Source: Astrothelium macrocarpum
Lineage: Eukaryota > Ascomycota > Dothideomycetes > Trypetheliales > Trypetheliaceae
Reading direction: 5' to 3'
Assembly (NCBI GenBank): GCA_021030915.1
Contig: JAGEMR010000224.1
Location: 1-27,682 of the forward strand
DNA length: 27,682 bases
This document shows, one piece after another, positions 10,006 through 20,296 of the stretch; position 1 is the stretch's first letter; every line of letters begins with the position of its first letter. The notes beneath the pieces are model-generated. The model was not told where the DNA came from, did not search any database, and saw nothing but the letters and a program-made list of their open reading frames with translations. The position numbers were made by a program, and so were the translations under genes.

Positions 10006-10983
10006 TCACAATGACCGGCTGCCAACGACGACTTGAAATGTTGTATCCAGATTCGCTCCGCTCTTCATCTCCTCTTGCACTGCCATTTGATATTTTCTGA
10101 TCTCCTCTGCTTTCTCCATCCCTATCATCGTTTCGTTCACCAAGTCCTCCATACCAGCAAGGTTACTCTGGCCCCACATCGCTCGATATTGAGGTTGAAC
10201 AGGATGATTATCCACTGCTAAAAGTTCGAGACCGTTGTCTTGAAACAGCTTCGGGAGATCCTCGACCCACTCATAAGTGCTGTGTTCCCATGGCTTTTTC
10301 CACGTTTTAACAAGCTGGTCTAGGGCAGGCGTTGCCATAGCAGGATCGGGTTTATATACACCGACTGAGAGTGCAAGTGGTTCAATCCACTCAAGATATC
10401 CACCCGGTTCTGTTCAATTATTAGCGTCGAACAAGTTATTCAGTAAGTCCACATACTTAGTAAAGTAATAGCGTTTTTGAGTAACGCAGGAGCGTCGGGG
10501 TTGTTCACGAGGCAGAGCCAAAACCTCATATATACAACGTCATATTGACCCAACAACTCTTGAGCAAATGGTTGGAAACAATCGTGGACACTCAGCCGAA
10601 CGTTTGGTACACCATATAGGGGCGAGAACTGCTCGCTCGAAATGTCAAACCCGTCAACGGAGACGTTGCCGTATTTCACTGCTGTTTCCAGAGCCCACGC
10701 GCTTTATCCCGTTAGACATCTGATATGAGCAGAGAACAAACTACTTCGACATACCCTGTGCCAGTGCCCAAATCCGCTATACGTAAATTGCCCTGATCAG
10801 TAGGCACCTTAGGGCTGATCAAATGCCCAGTGACCTCTTTCATAATTAAGTGATTAAAATTCAGCCTGGCTTAAGAGGTCAGGATAAACCGTCAATACGC
10901 TGATCTGATAGCTAATACCTGATTGAGGATCTGAAAGTCCTTTTGAGTGGGTAATCTGTCCTGCTTTCGTTGTCGGTCGCCAT
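10006..10983 (-). CDS. SAM-dependent methyltransferase, copy 1 (intact)
   Basis: Four exons (10983-10919, 10865-10755, 10701-10457, 10409-10006) with 53, 53 and 47 bp introns of phases 2, 2 and 1 give 274 residues starting MATDNESRTDYPL. The ATG at 10996 was not used because it cannot be spliced in phase. The Rossmann-fold methyltransferase core is complete. Motif I is DLGTGTG at 53-59, the acidic ribose-binding strand is VDGFDIS (74-80), PNVRLSVHDCF follows, and the later KPGGYLEWIEP strand is rebuilt across the third splice. The family acts on small molecules in many fungal clusters, usually as an O-methyltransferase, and is cytosolic. Between a diterpene cyclase and a P450, methylation of a carboxyl or hydroxyl group on an oxidised diterpene is the natural inference. 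The exact acceptor is unknown. Confidence 0.88.
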
Positions 10984-11934
10984 TGCAAAGGTTCATTAAA
11001 GTGATGACAGGCTTGGATGCTACGAGTTGATGGTCAAGAATGTGAACCACAGGGCGAACGCAAGCCTTGCTACTTTTGCAGCCTTCGGTTAGCGAAGCTT
11101 GACGGCCCGCGAAATGCGAGACGTGACTTAGCGTGTGTAACTCGTTCCGGGGGGGTAAACATGGAGAGAAGGAATGCGTTCGCGTTACGGAAGAGACTAA
11201 CTTAACTAGGAATCAGAGATGCATGTGCCCTTTTTCTTTTCTCTCTAATTGCGTGTACTGAAAGCGTGATGCTGCATTCGTAAGAGCATTCGTCAGACAG
11301 TACAGCCCTAACACAGCAGCCCTACAGCGCCGATTCATGACCGATGGCTAGCGTAACAGAGAGTCAGATCATACTTGAACAGGTAATTTGCAGTGAAAAT
11401 TTACACTGCCAACAAAGTTGTACGATAACGCGGCTAATGGCTGGCTAATGTATCTAGCGTAGATCAACGAGTATGGTTTCAAAGGCCCCACTTGGTGTCA
11501 GTCTAGGCAGCGGACACGTCTGGGCGCTGTAGTTGGAAAAAAACAACATGATATTGGGGTATGCACTCGCATAGCTATCGGACGCAGGCTTCGGTAGTGA
11601 AGAAATCAAATAAGACATAATCACAAAGCCCAATAAAGGTAGCAAATAAACTTGAAAGTCATTAAGACTGCATGCAGGACACAGGAAGGACGACAAGAGT
11701 TGATTTGTCACCCCCACACAAGCACGGAAAGCGCGGCAAAGTCCGTGACGAGACGTGCACTTGGTCATAGCTCTCAGCTGATGATGGCATAGCCGCTGGT
11801 CGGCTACGTTCCCTACCACACCAAATCTTCACCCAGCTTGTCGCCTTCTTTGATCGAGACTTGACTGTATCGACATGAGGCTGATAATTTCAGCGTCCTG
11901 GTCTTTGGTAAACGGTACGGACGAGAACTTGATC
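10984..11934. other. Intergenic between methyltransferase 1 and P450
   Basis: No recognisable gene. A minus-strand frame of 121 codons at 11454-11819 lacks family features. The part nearest 10984 must hold the methyltransferase promoter, and the part nearest 11934 the 3' end of the P450 transcript. No clear TATA box stands out. Confidence 0.5.
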
Positions 11935-13603
11935 TCAGAACTCGATGCCTGTACTTATCTCCCGACGTCGTATCTGCAACTCTGTATTTGGGTGTAGGAA
12001 CACAAACTCGTGCAGCACGACGTTTTTTGGACGTCTGTCGTCTACAAATCTAAAATCGTACTCGTCAAGCAGCTTGACCAGAATTGCCTTGGCATTCTGA
12101 GTGGCAATCAATCTCCCAGGACAGGCCCAGCGACCAGCCCCCCATCGATAGTCATCAGCAAGGACATTGTTGAATGGTCTGGCGCGATGGTCGTCGATAT
12201 CTTGCTTAAATGCTCGGAGCGCATCGTATTCTGTTGGCTTTGGGAACAATTCATGATCCATTGCTCTGGCATGTCCGGATATACAAATAAATTGCCCTTT
12301 CTTGAGCCTGAGACCATTGGAAAGGACGACATCACCAAGAATCTTGCGACTGTACGTGGTCATAGCACCTGGCGCAAGTCTCAATGTCTCCTTCATGGCC
12401 GAATCTAGTTTTTCTAGACCTTCAAAAGTCTTGTGATTCCAGTTACCGCCTACTTCTTCATGCTTTAAACGAATCTCTTCACGAATCTCATCCAGGAAAT
12501 GCTGATTTTCTGTTAAGTCGATGATAACACCGAGTATCAAAGCTGCGAGACTATACGTAGCTCCGGCGGCGATAGACCCAACAAGTCCTGTGAGAAGCTC
12601 ACGATCGACAAACCGCTCACCACCAGCGTCTTGAATCATGCAAGCGACCAGACTCGGGAAATTTGCTGCTCCTGTATCCTTCTCTATCGTTCGACGTTCT
12701 ACCTCAGCATGGACAAAGCGTTTCATCTCGCTCCATGTCTGGCGTAAACGCCATTTCGCTGGAAGAAGCCAGACCGACACGGGTTGTAGCGTCCATGGCA
12801 CCAGTCGCATCGGAAACATGACAGCAAACACTGTTGAGCCAGTCAAAATATGTCGGCATGATGTGAAGATTGCGCTTACCATTTTTGGTATGCTCCATGA
12901 ATGTTTGATTGAGGGTAAAGTCATCGCAGGCAGGGGCTCCAAAGGTAGCCAGGGTAATGCCTCTAGTTGTACAAAAGGCGATCATGTCAAGCGGCTTAAT
13001 GATCGTCCAATCTTCGGTCCGTTGAGGAAACAGCTCCTCCAATGCCTGGGTAACTCGAGTACTCACTGGCTTGAAAAGATGCGGAAGAGTCGGACTGATG
13101 CGATTTAGTAATATTTTGACGTGAACGTCGGTTTTAACTACGGCATTCATCCCATTCATATGGCCTAACATGGAGGATGCGTGGCATTGTCTGGAGTTGA
13201 CCAGATTCTGCTGTTTCTTGTTTACCTCAGTGATTAAATGCGGTGGAAGCACCGTCAGATCGATGTCACCACGAGCAAGACGGAAAGGTTTGCCTTGGAA
13301 CTGGTACATGAGAACTCGTGTGAACAGTCAGACATCAAGGTATCCTAGTCATCTACTTACTTTTGTACCAGCTTGTTCTAATATCTCTTTTGATCGAAAT
13401 GCCCAACGTAATCTCGCAAACGCTCTAGGCTCTAAGGCGAACTTTCGGTTGACGATCGGAAGGCCATCGTGGTATGAGAGAATGTGAGAGAGACCAAAAA
13501 GGATAAGGTATACGGAGAAAGACACAATCGCGAGACCAATTAGAACCACATCATCTCGCAAAAAGCCTTCCTCCAGGCTTCCTTTCAACCCGGGAAAACT
13601 CAT
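11935..13603 (-). CDS. Cytochrome P450 monooxygenase, cluster copy A
   Basis: Three exons (13603-13361, 13300-12880, 12830-11935) with introns of 60 and 49 bp (phases 0 and 1) give 519 residues. A single N-terminal membrane anchor (about residues 18-40, VLIGLAIVSFSVYLILFGL) predicts an ER-bound class II P450. The I helix has the AAGATYS version of the oxygen-binding groove, without the usual acidic residue, as in some fungal families. The ExxR helix is ETLR at 369-372, and the heme loop is RWGAGRWACPGR with Cys458. The early stretch KPFRLARGDIDLTVLPPHLI resembles fungal P450s of terpenoid clusters such as those of the gibberellin pathway; this is a family-level impression, not a subfamily call. 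The enzyme probably hydroxylates or oxidises the diterpene skeleton using a separate P450 reductase. It is a relative of the broken copy at 1040-1790. Confidence 0.92.
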
Positions 13604-14302
13604 GCCTAGTGAGTATTTCTGTCTTGAGTTAGCAACAATAGGCTCGATCGATGCAGTCTTCCGGCTATAATTTGGATTCCATGGTCACATTGTATATGGG
13701 ATGAGCGTTACATATATATATGGATAACGCTTAAAATGTAAAAAAACAGAGACCAATGAAACCAATCGAGAATCGTGATATGTTACAGAACGTGTAATAT
13801 TACCGCTCGTCATGCTGCCATAAGCCCAAAAAAGCCGTAGGCTTAATTCGGCTGGTCACGTAAGAGGCACGGAAAGTTTGCCAACCTTTGGATGAATTGA
13901 CAGAAGCTCCGTTCCATCTGATCTATGCGAGACTGCATGCAGCCACTGCGGATCATTACCGAATGCACATTTTCATGCGTCACCCCACTGAGGCAACGAG
14001 CTGAGATTTCACATCCCTACAGTTCGATGGCGGATGGCCGCCTATGTGCTTGGGTCGCTAGAAGCTCCTGACTTCATATGATAAAAGCAACTCAAAGCCA
14101 TGCTCCTCTCTAGTGCAGCGATCCTCGTTCTTCGCCGACCAATCAGGTACTATTTGGCGGCACAACTTTGCCTCGTCATTCCCAAGGTCCGTCTTGCAAC
14201 TTATCCTATCCCTCGGCATTGACTTAACTTATGTGCTCGAACGCCTTCCCATCTTTGGCTACCTGATATCCTAAAGTCTGCTCTCGCACGACATAAGGCC
14301 TC
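13604..14302. other. Divergent intergenic region between P450 A and the 7TM gene
   Basis: Both genes are transcribed outward, so both promoters lie here. No open frame of note is present. The one clear regulatory-looking element is the TATA run inside an inverted repeat, listed separately. Confidence 0.6.
13704..13731 (-). promoter_or_regulatory. TATA run framed by a 7-bp inverted repeat upstream of P450 A
   Basis: AGCGTTA (13704-13710) and TAACGCT (13725-13731) are perfect inverted arms around a 14-bp centre that contains TATATATATA. The TATA run is about 110 bp upstream of the P450 start, a plausible core promoter spacing. A dimeric factor could bind across the TATA element, but chance is not excluded. 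Confidence 0.4.
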
Positions 14303-15689
14303 ATGGCTTCAACAGCGCAAAGCACTACGCCTTCAGATCTACCCTCTTTGATTACGACTGCTTTAGTCGTAGTCTCTGTCATCTTCCCAACCCTATCTGC
14401 TGTCTCAATCCTTTTTCGATATAGAGCCCGAAGACGAGGGCGTCAGCCATTCAAAGCTGACGATTGGTGGATTTGTATAACATGGGTGACGTATCACTCT
14501 CTTGAATATTTAAATTTATTATTAACACGTTGCAAGATCCTCACCTTTGCTTTCAGTATTATTATTTGGGTTTATGCTCCAAGAATCGGAATTGATAAAT
14601 TGAAAGTCGATCTACTGAAAGCGACTAAATTGGAAATAGTGGTACGAAGATTACTAAAATTTAGTATTTAGAGTTTTCTGATTAATCAAAGGATTTTAGT
14701 GTCTGTGGATGTCAACTGCCTTTGTACAGTGGCCTCTTGCTGCTGTGAAAATTTCGATTCTGTTTTTCTACATGCGAATCTTCCACACACGGAAGTTCAG
14801 AATCGTAGCGTGGTCACTTGTTGCTTTGGTGATCATATGGGCTTTCATCTTCTGCTTTGTGAGTTCTCTTTCTGCATTCAGAAAATTGCCGGTTGCTGAA
14901 AGATGCTCAGGTAGAAGTCTTCCAATGTGACCCATACAACGCTTGCTGGGAACCCGAACCACCAATTCAGAATCGGCTGAATCCTACAACATTTGGATTA
15001 GCACAAGTGGGAACCAGCATTGCTCTAGACATCCTCATCCTTTGTACACCAATACCAATCATTTTGGGGCTGAAAATGACTACAACCCGAAAGTTTGCAG
15101 TTGCATCAATTTTCTGGCTTGGGGGCTTGTAAGTATTCAATTTAAAATTTGAGGCGATTGAGGCTGATGTCATTCAAGCTGCTGTGTGGCAGCAATTGTT
15201 CGTCTTGTTTTTGTGGAAATCTCAACCATAAAAGTCCAACATTCTGATTATGCTATCCGTAATGCCTCCCAGTATCTAAGTTGAGAGCTATACTGATCGA
15301 CAATAGCCGTTCAATCGAAGACGTTGATTTTCGTATTAATCGAGCCCAATTGTTCAATTATTGCAGCCTGTCTGCCTTGCTACGGACCACTATTCGCAGG
15401 CGGACGAGCTCCAGAGTCGATCATACGTAGTGTGAGGTCAATACTATCACTTGGGAGTCAGGGATCATCGCGCAGCCATAACCAGGCGAAGAACACAGGA
15501 AAGGTGGCTCCCGGAGACAATGCGTCGACAGGCTCTCAGGTTGAGCTTCAACCGATAGACGCTTGGAACAAAACGCGTTCGGATGATAACAATAGTGTCA
15601 ATGTGAATCATATTACAGACGAAGATCAAGAAAGCCATAGACAAGGTACAATTAATGTGACCAGGGCAGTGGATGTTAGTAGCAGCTAA
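14303..15689 (+). CDS. Seven-transmembrane rhodopsin-domain (PTH11-like) membrane protein
   Basis: Six exons (14303-14485, 14537-14641, 14700-14858, 14911-15128, 15179-15258, 15307-15689) splice without a gap into 375 residues. Hydrophobic segments alternate with short loops as in the fungal rhodopsin-domain family of integral membrane proteins. Family marks are the early FKADDWW after the first helix, the VQWPLAAVKISIL helix, an extracellular Cys-containing loop (FQCDPYNACW), an LDILILCTPIPIILGL helix, and the final IEPNCSIIAACLPCYGPLF. The C-terminal tail (from about residue 270) is polar, Ser/Asn-rich and likely cytosolic. There is no CFEM domain before the first helix. Members are usually annotated as putative G-protein-linked or membrane proteins, and few have known functions. 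Its place inside the cluster suggests a link to sensing or handling of the product, which is inference. Several introns are A+T-rich. Confidence 0.85.
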
Positions 15690-16222
15690 ACATATGGAAA
15701 GCGGGCTTGTTAATTGGGCTTTTGGAAGACCTTTATATGAAAATAAACTCGCTACTAGCTAGTCAAGCAGTGACATTATTTTAGGTGATTTTCTTGACGC
15801 GAGGGTTTGCAACGAGAAATCCCATTGTGCCCAAACTTGCTATCGACGACTCAAGGGGCTCTCAATATAGTTGACAAATCGATTATTGCCAAATAATTTG
15901 CAGAAAATTTTGTAATGACTTGTGCTTTGCCATTTAACTGAAGATCTTTTGAATGCGTGTGCACTCACCGTGGTGGTTTTATTTTGTTTTTTTTATGTTA
16001 GATCTGGGGTTGTTATCAATTCATCTACTGCCAGTTCAACAAAGATTCGGTCAAGTGCGAGCTTTCCAGCAATTTTCACGGGCGGTGAACAGAGTACTCT
16101 GAACAATCTCGCTACGGCCGGAAGGCTGTTGTATCTCAAAGCTGATAGAATTTCAGGACCGCAACAGAGCTACGATTGAAAACAGGACAGCGCGATACAT
16201 TCACGTTTTCGTGGCTTTTGCG
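15690..16222. other. Intergenic between the 7TM gene and methyltransferase 2
   Basis: An 85-codon frame at 15922-16179 has no family features. The region should hold the promoter of the second methyltransferase. No strong TATA box was found. Confidence 0.5.
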
Positions 16223-17256
16223 ATGGCAGAGGAATACAGCAAAGGGCAGAACCATATTTCATCCACAAAGTGCGTTCTTTAGCTTATACAAAGGTTTAAA
16301 AACACTAATATTATTCGTGGGAAAGGATAAACTACTTCCATTACGTACTCAAGCAGCTTTACGGCTTTTCTATCCACCCTAAGGTCGAGAGATCTTCACG
16401 ACCCTTCCGAGTGGCTGACTTAGGCACACAGACTGCGTAGGTTAAGATAAGCCTTTCTTTTCGCATACCGACTGATGACACTATCTTCCAGAGCTTGGCC
16501 GATTGACATCGCTGAAGATGCTTCTCTTGATGTAGAAGTTGATGGATTCGATATCTCAGATAGATTCTTTCCACCGTCTGCTTGGATACCTCCTAACGTG
16601 AGGTTGCACCTTCACAACGTTTTTGATCCTTTTCCACAGCAGCTCGCTGGCACATATGATATGGTCCACATTCGTCTTTTCTTAAGCCTATCCAAAGTTC
16701 AAATCGACGAGCTTATCAAGAGCGCTTTAACCCTGTTAAGTATGTTTCATACTCAAACCCTGAGAAACAACTAACAATTGTAGAGCCTGGTGGCTTCATA
16801 CAATGGACAGAGCACGACAAGACAACTATAAAGCCCATTACTGTCTCCCATGGGCTTTCTACCTTGGCTACTGAAGCATTTATCACTTTACAGCAGAGTC
16901 CTTTTCCGAATTACAATCACCGGTAAGACTCAATTGTTGTTTGCATTATGTATGTCATGTCAAACTTCTAATCTCTCGTGGCTTCTTCCAGGTGGGTACT
17001 TGACATCGCCCCCGTAATGGAGTCCGCCGGGGTAAATGTCGTTGCGCAAGATCGCATTCCCGTCAAGCATAGCCTTCTACACCAGATGAATGAGCTACAT
17101 CTATTATCAATGATGGATGTGCCGGATGGACTGAGCCCGGCTATTGACGAATTTCGTCAAAAACATCTAAAACATCTGATGGAAGAGTACGAAAGTGGAG
17201 TCTCGACAGTAGATGGGTTCATTTGTGTCATTGGGAGAAAGCCAGTACCTATATAA
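16223..17256 (+). CDS. SAM-dependent methyltransferase, copy 2, with altered SAM loop
   Basis: Five exons (16223-16269, 16326-16436, 16492-16739, 16784-16922, 16992-17256) give 269 residues starting MAEEYSKGQNH. Intron phases 2, 2 and 1 match methyltransferase copy 1, exon 2 is 111 bp in both, and exons 4 plus 5 total 404 bp, the same as exon 4 of copy 1, so an extra phase-2 intron splits that exon here. The fold words VDGFDIS (69-75), PNVRLHLHNVFDPF and KPGGFIQW are present. Motif I reads DLGTQTA (47-53) instead of DLGTGTG: the second and third glycines are Gln and Ala. In this family those glycines let SAM sit against the loop, so binding may be weak or lost. The frame is otherwise fully open, so it is either a changed enzyme or a recently failing one. 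Confidence 0.82.
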
Positions 17257-17341
17257 GTGGATTTTAGACTGTATATGGCATGAATCTTGTTATTTATAGT
17301 ATTCCGAGCTCTATTTAAACGCTGGGTTTACCACGATAACA

Positions 17342-19009
17342 TTAGAAGGGCGAGACATAATCGCGCTTACGTTTGACCAGCATCTCTTGCCATGGCCAAC
17401 AGAATAAGAACTCGTGTGCAAGCAGATTTCCGGGCCGCCCCGAACCAGGTAGAAACCTGAAGTCGTACTCACTGGTCAATTTCACATGAAGCATCTTAAT
17501 TATGAGGCTCGCAAAATGCCTCCCCGGGCAAGCTGACTTGCCGTATCCAAAATTGAGCACTGTACGCTCAAGAGACGTAAATTCGTGATCGTTTTTCTGG
17601 TCTTGAAGACTTCCATAAGCATTCCAAGCTGACTCTTGCCGCTTCTTGAAGCTCCTCAGGCCGTCAAAGGTGTCTGGATTTGGAGTATTTTCCGGGTCAT
17701 TCTCAATCGCATAGATCGGAAGGCATGCATAAGCGCCTCGAGGAACATGTGTGCCATTTGAGAAAGTGTATGGTTGCTTGAACAATCGTTTCATTCCTAA
17801 AATGGTTGGCGGTGACAGTCTTTGAGATTCGCGAAGAATGCTGTCCAACTTATGAAGTTGAGAATATGATCTTGCATTCCAGCCATCTTTGCTGTTCACT
17901 TGATTGTCAATTTCAGCTTGGAGTTCTCCGAAGAGTTCTGGGTTAGCTGTTAGATCGTACAAAACGTTCACCATCCTTAGGAGAGTCGTGTGAACCGCTG
18001 CCAAAGAAAGAAGCACTTCAACGTGTGCCAGAGCCCGTGGGCTACGGTCCTTACCCTTGGCACTATCCACTAACCAAGCAAGCACGTTGTTGTCTTCTTC
18101 ATCTGCCCAAGACGCTCTGCGGCCGTCGTCACTCTTTTTCAGAAGTTCACTGATCTTAGGACAAAGGAGCTTATGTGCAGCTTTGACATAGTTTAGCCCT
18201 CTCCAATATGAAGGAAGGATGTAACAAAGTAATGCGTGCGTCCAGGCGGGAAACAAGCGCAATACCACTGCGGTAAGAAACACTAGGTAATGCCAGTCGG
18301 TCATCGAACGCTCAACTGTAAGAGAGATAGGATTGCTTACTGCTCTCTGTATAATTAACTGAGATATCCAGCCAGCTTGAGTCACGACAAAAGGCCGGGC
18401 CAACTAAAGCCCTGGCAGACAATCTCGCCGATATCTTGGCAAATATTCGGTATGGTTGGAAATTTGTCCAATCATCACAAGCAGGGAATAAGTCATTCAT
18501 GGCAGTTCTAAGCTCATCTTCTAAGCGAGGAGTAAGCCAGTCCAGCCGTGGCGTGAGCTTGCGCTGGACAATTGTATGATGCATTCTGTTCTCCAAGATA
18601 AAATCCAAACCCGTGAAGGGACCGAGAAGGTCACGTTCAAGAGCCGCATGCGGACTGGCTACTGCTGTTGACAACGCTGAGAGTTCCTCAATTAGGGACA
18701 CTGGCAGGACTATGATATTCCCATCGCCTCGGATGATGCGAAAGCTTTTGTTCTTGAACTGATTGTTGTTAGGACAATGGCTGCAGCTATTGGATCCCAA
18801 TAAATCACCTTCTCGTAGCCGCCCTGAAGGATACTTGCCGCATTACGAGCAAAGGATAGGTTCAACAATGAATGTGGTATCAGAGCGTTGGGACTTCCTA
18901 CGAGTGGGTGTTCAGAATATCTCTTGGTATCTCTTCTAGTTGCTAGATAGCAAGACCCGCACCAGACTAGCAGTAAGAGAATGATCCAAATAATTGTTGA
19001 AGAATCCAT
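17342..19009 (-). CDS. Cytochrome P450 monooxygenase, cluster copy B
   Basis: Three exons (19009-18809, 18758-18341, 18282-17342) with introns of 50 and 58 bp (phases 0 and 1) give 519 residues from MDSSTIIWIILLLLVWC, an N-terminal ER anchor. An upstream in-frame ATG at 19087 was rejected because it would put a polar leader before the anchor. The I helix carries LSLAAVHTT, the SLAxxHTT form seen in fungal terpenoid-pathway P450s such as the ent-kaurene oxidase group. ExxR is ESQR at 358-361, and the heme loop is NFGYGKSACPGR with Cys458. All core residues are intact. It ends 85 bp from the convergent second methyltransferase. A role as a skeleton oxidase in the diterpenoid pathway is likely; the position oxidised is unknown. 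The C-terminal motif YDFRFLPGSGRP matches cluster copy A in place. Confidence 0.92.
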
Positions 19010-19332
19010 CTTGACATCGAATGATAAGGGGATTTGCTTAATTGTCTGTTGCTCTTTGGAAAATGCAAGATATTGCACGAATCTCAAAAGATTCTATGAC
19101 ATAATATTACTGAAGCGGCGCTGAGGGTTCCAATGCTGCTTTAGGTTGGCGGTCCCTCAATCAGACTTGCCTTTTGGCAATCGTTCTTTCCGTTCTTTCC
19201 TTTTTCCTAGTAAGGGATAGAAGCGGTTACAGTACCGTAAACTAAAGACAACGTTATTGGCCAAGACATTTTGTTGATCTACTGCTACAGTTACAGTGTC
19301 CCGCTTGGTGTTAAGCTAGCTAGGGACCAGGT

Positions 19333-19380
19333 TCAGGTGGTGCAGGAGGGGTAGGAGGCGTAGAAGGTGTAGAAGGTGTA
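19333..19380. repeat. Imperfect 9-bp tandem repeat
   Basis: Units related to GTAGAAGGT run in 9-bp steps, the last two being identical (19360-19368, 19369-19377). On the minus strand this reads as a Pro/Ser/Thr-rich peptide. The 9-bp period keeps a frame open, which may hint at a former coding tail. Confidence 0.6.
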
Positions 19381-19761
19381 ATTTCATCCGGGAAGCGGTA
19401 CGGGACGAAAACCGTGCATATTCCGCACTCCACGGCACAGTTGGGCAAGATGTAGCCAGGATATCCCTGTCAGCTGAGAAAAAGCAGGGCTGACAAAAAC
19501 AACGCTACAACCATTCAATTGACAGACGCAGGCGGGGGCTAACGTCCTTATCATCTGATCCCGAAAAAAAAGAACCAATGTGAGGTGAATCTGCGGTATG
19601 CGCACAAACTGACATCAATCTTTTACGGCACATCGCCATAGCGCTACGTGAGATGCAATAGTTGGATCGGTTATTTTAAGGCTAGTGTCTTATCTGCAAG
19701 CCTCGCCGCAGTTGGTCTTTGCGGATCACGGCTTCCAACTTGCCGCTCATGCAGTCGACAG

Positions 19762-19904
19762 AAAACCCGCTTTCAAAAATCGCGGTTTTTAATTTGCCTA
19801 TTCAGAAAGTCACAATAAAGATTGTTTTCGAAAATGATGCGAAGTTGAAAACTCTTAGTACGGCGATTTCAATAGGGTCACATTGGCTTATGAGAGCGGG
19901 TTTT
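19762..19904. repeat. Short inverted repeat, 10-bp arms
   Basis: AAAACCCGCT at 19762-19771 is matched by AGCGGGTTTT at 19895-19904. The left arm also forms an imperfect local hairpin with GCGGTTTTT at 19782-19790. Arms this short could be chance, a promoter element or the remains of a miniature transposon. No target-site duplication was established. Confidence 0.35.
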
Positions 19905-20296
19905 TCTTTTAAGTGGGTGTTCTCTTACGTGGAGTTCATCGGAACGCTTAGCCGACACAGCCAGGATGTGAAGTGTGGTAGGGGATTGATTTCCGGAAAT
20001 CACAGCCTCTGTTTCCAAAGGGAGAAGTCACAGGCTAGCTGCTTGGCTTGATGAGACAGGCTGGTGCTGCAAAGCAAGATAGAATAGTTGCACGCATAGC
20101 AAGCAAACATGGTGGGTCCCAGGTACGGTCATGGGAGCTTATGATGGCAGGTATCGAGGCCATGATGCTTGCAGATCAGCATTTCGCACAAACCAACGCC
20201 TGTGCTCTCCCTGAGTTTCCCAGATGAGATATCAGACGTTTTCCATTTCGCCATTCTGCATGGTTCTTGGTAAATCGAACAGACTAAACTCATAGG

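Larger units (their letters stand above)
19010..20296. other. Divergent intergenic region between P450 B and the MFS gene
   Basis: Promoters of both flanking genes lie here. A minus-strand frame across 19321-19460 would encode a Cys-containing, then proline-rich peptide (PNCAVECGIC, later TPSTPSTPPTPP) ending at a TAG, but I found no start or in-phase upstream exon, so it is not called as a gene. A plus-strand frame at 19719-20051 has no family features. Confidence 0.45.

Noticed and set aside
10983..10996. Upstream ATG at 10996 as the start of methyltransferase 1
   Set aside because: It is in a frame that cannot join exon 2 in phase. The ATG at 10983 gives YPLKRTFRSSI then RLNFNH with a clean phase-2 junction.
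19010..19087. ATG at 19087 as the start of P450 copy B
   Set aside because: It would add 26 polar residues ahead of the membrane anchor. The ATG at 19009 places the anchor at the N-terminus, as is usual.
19321..19605. Small secreted CFEM-like protein on the minus strand
   Set aside because: The Cys pieces and proline-rich tail look suggestive, but there is no in-phase splice, no signal peptide and no full cysteine pattern.
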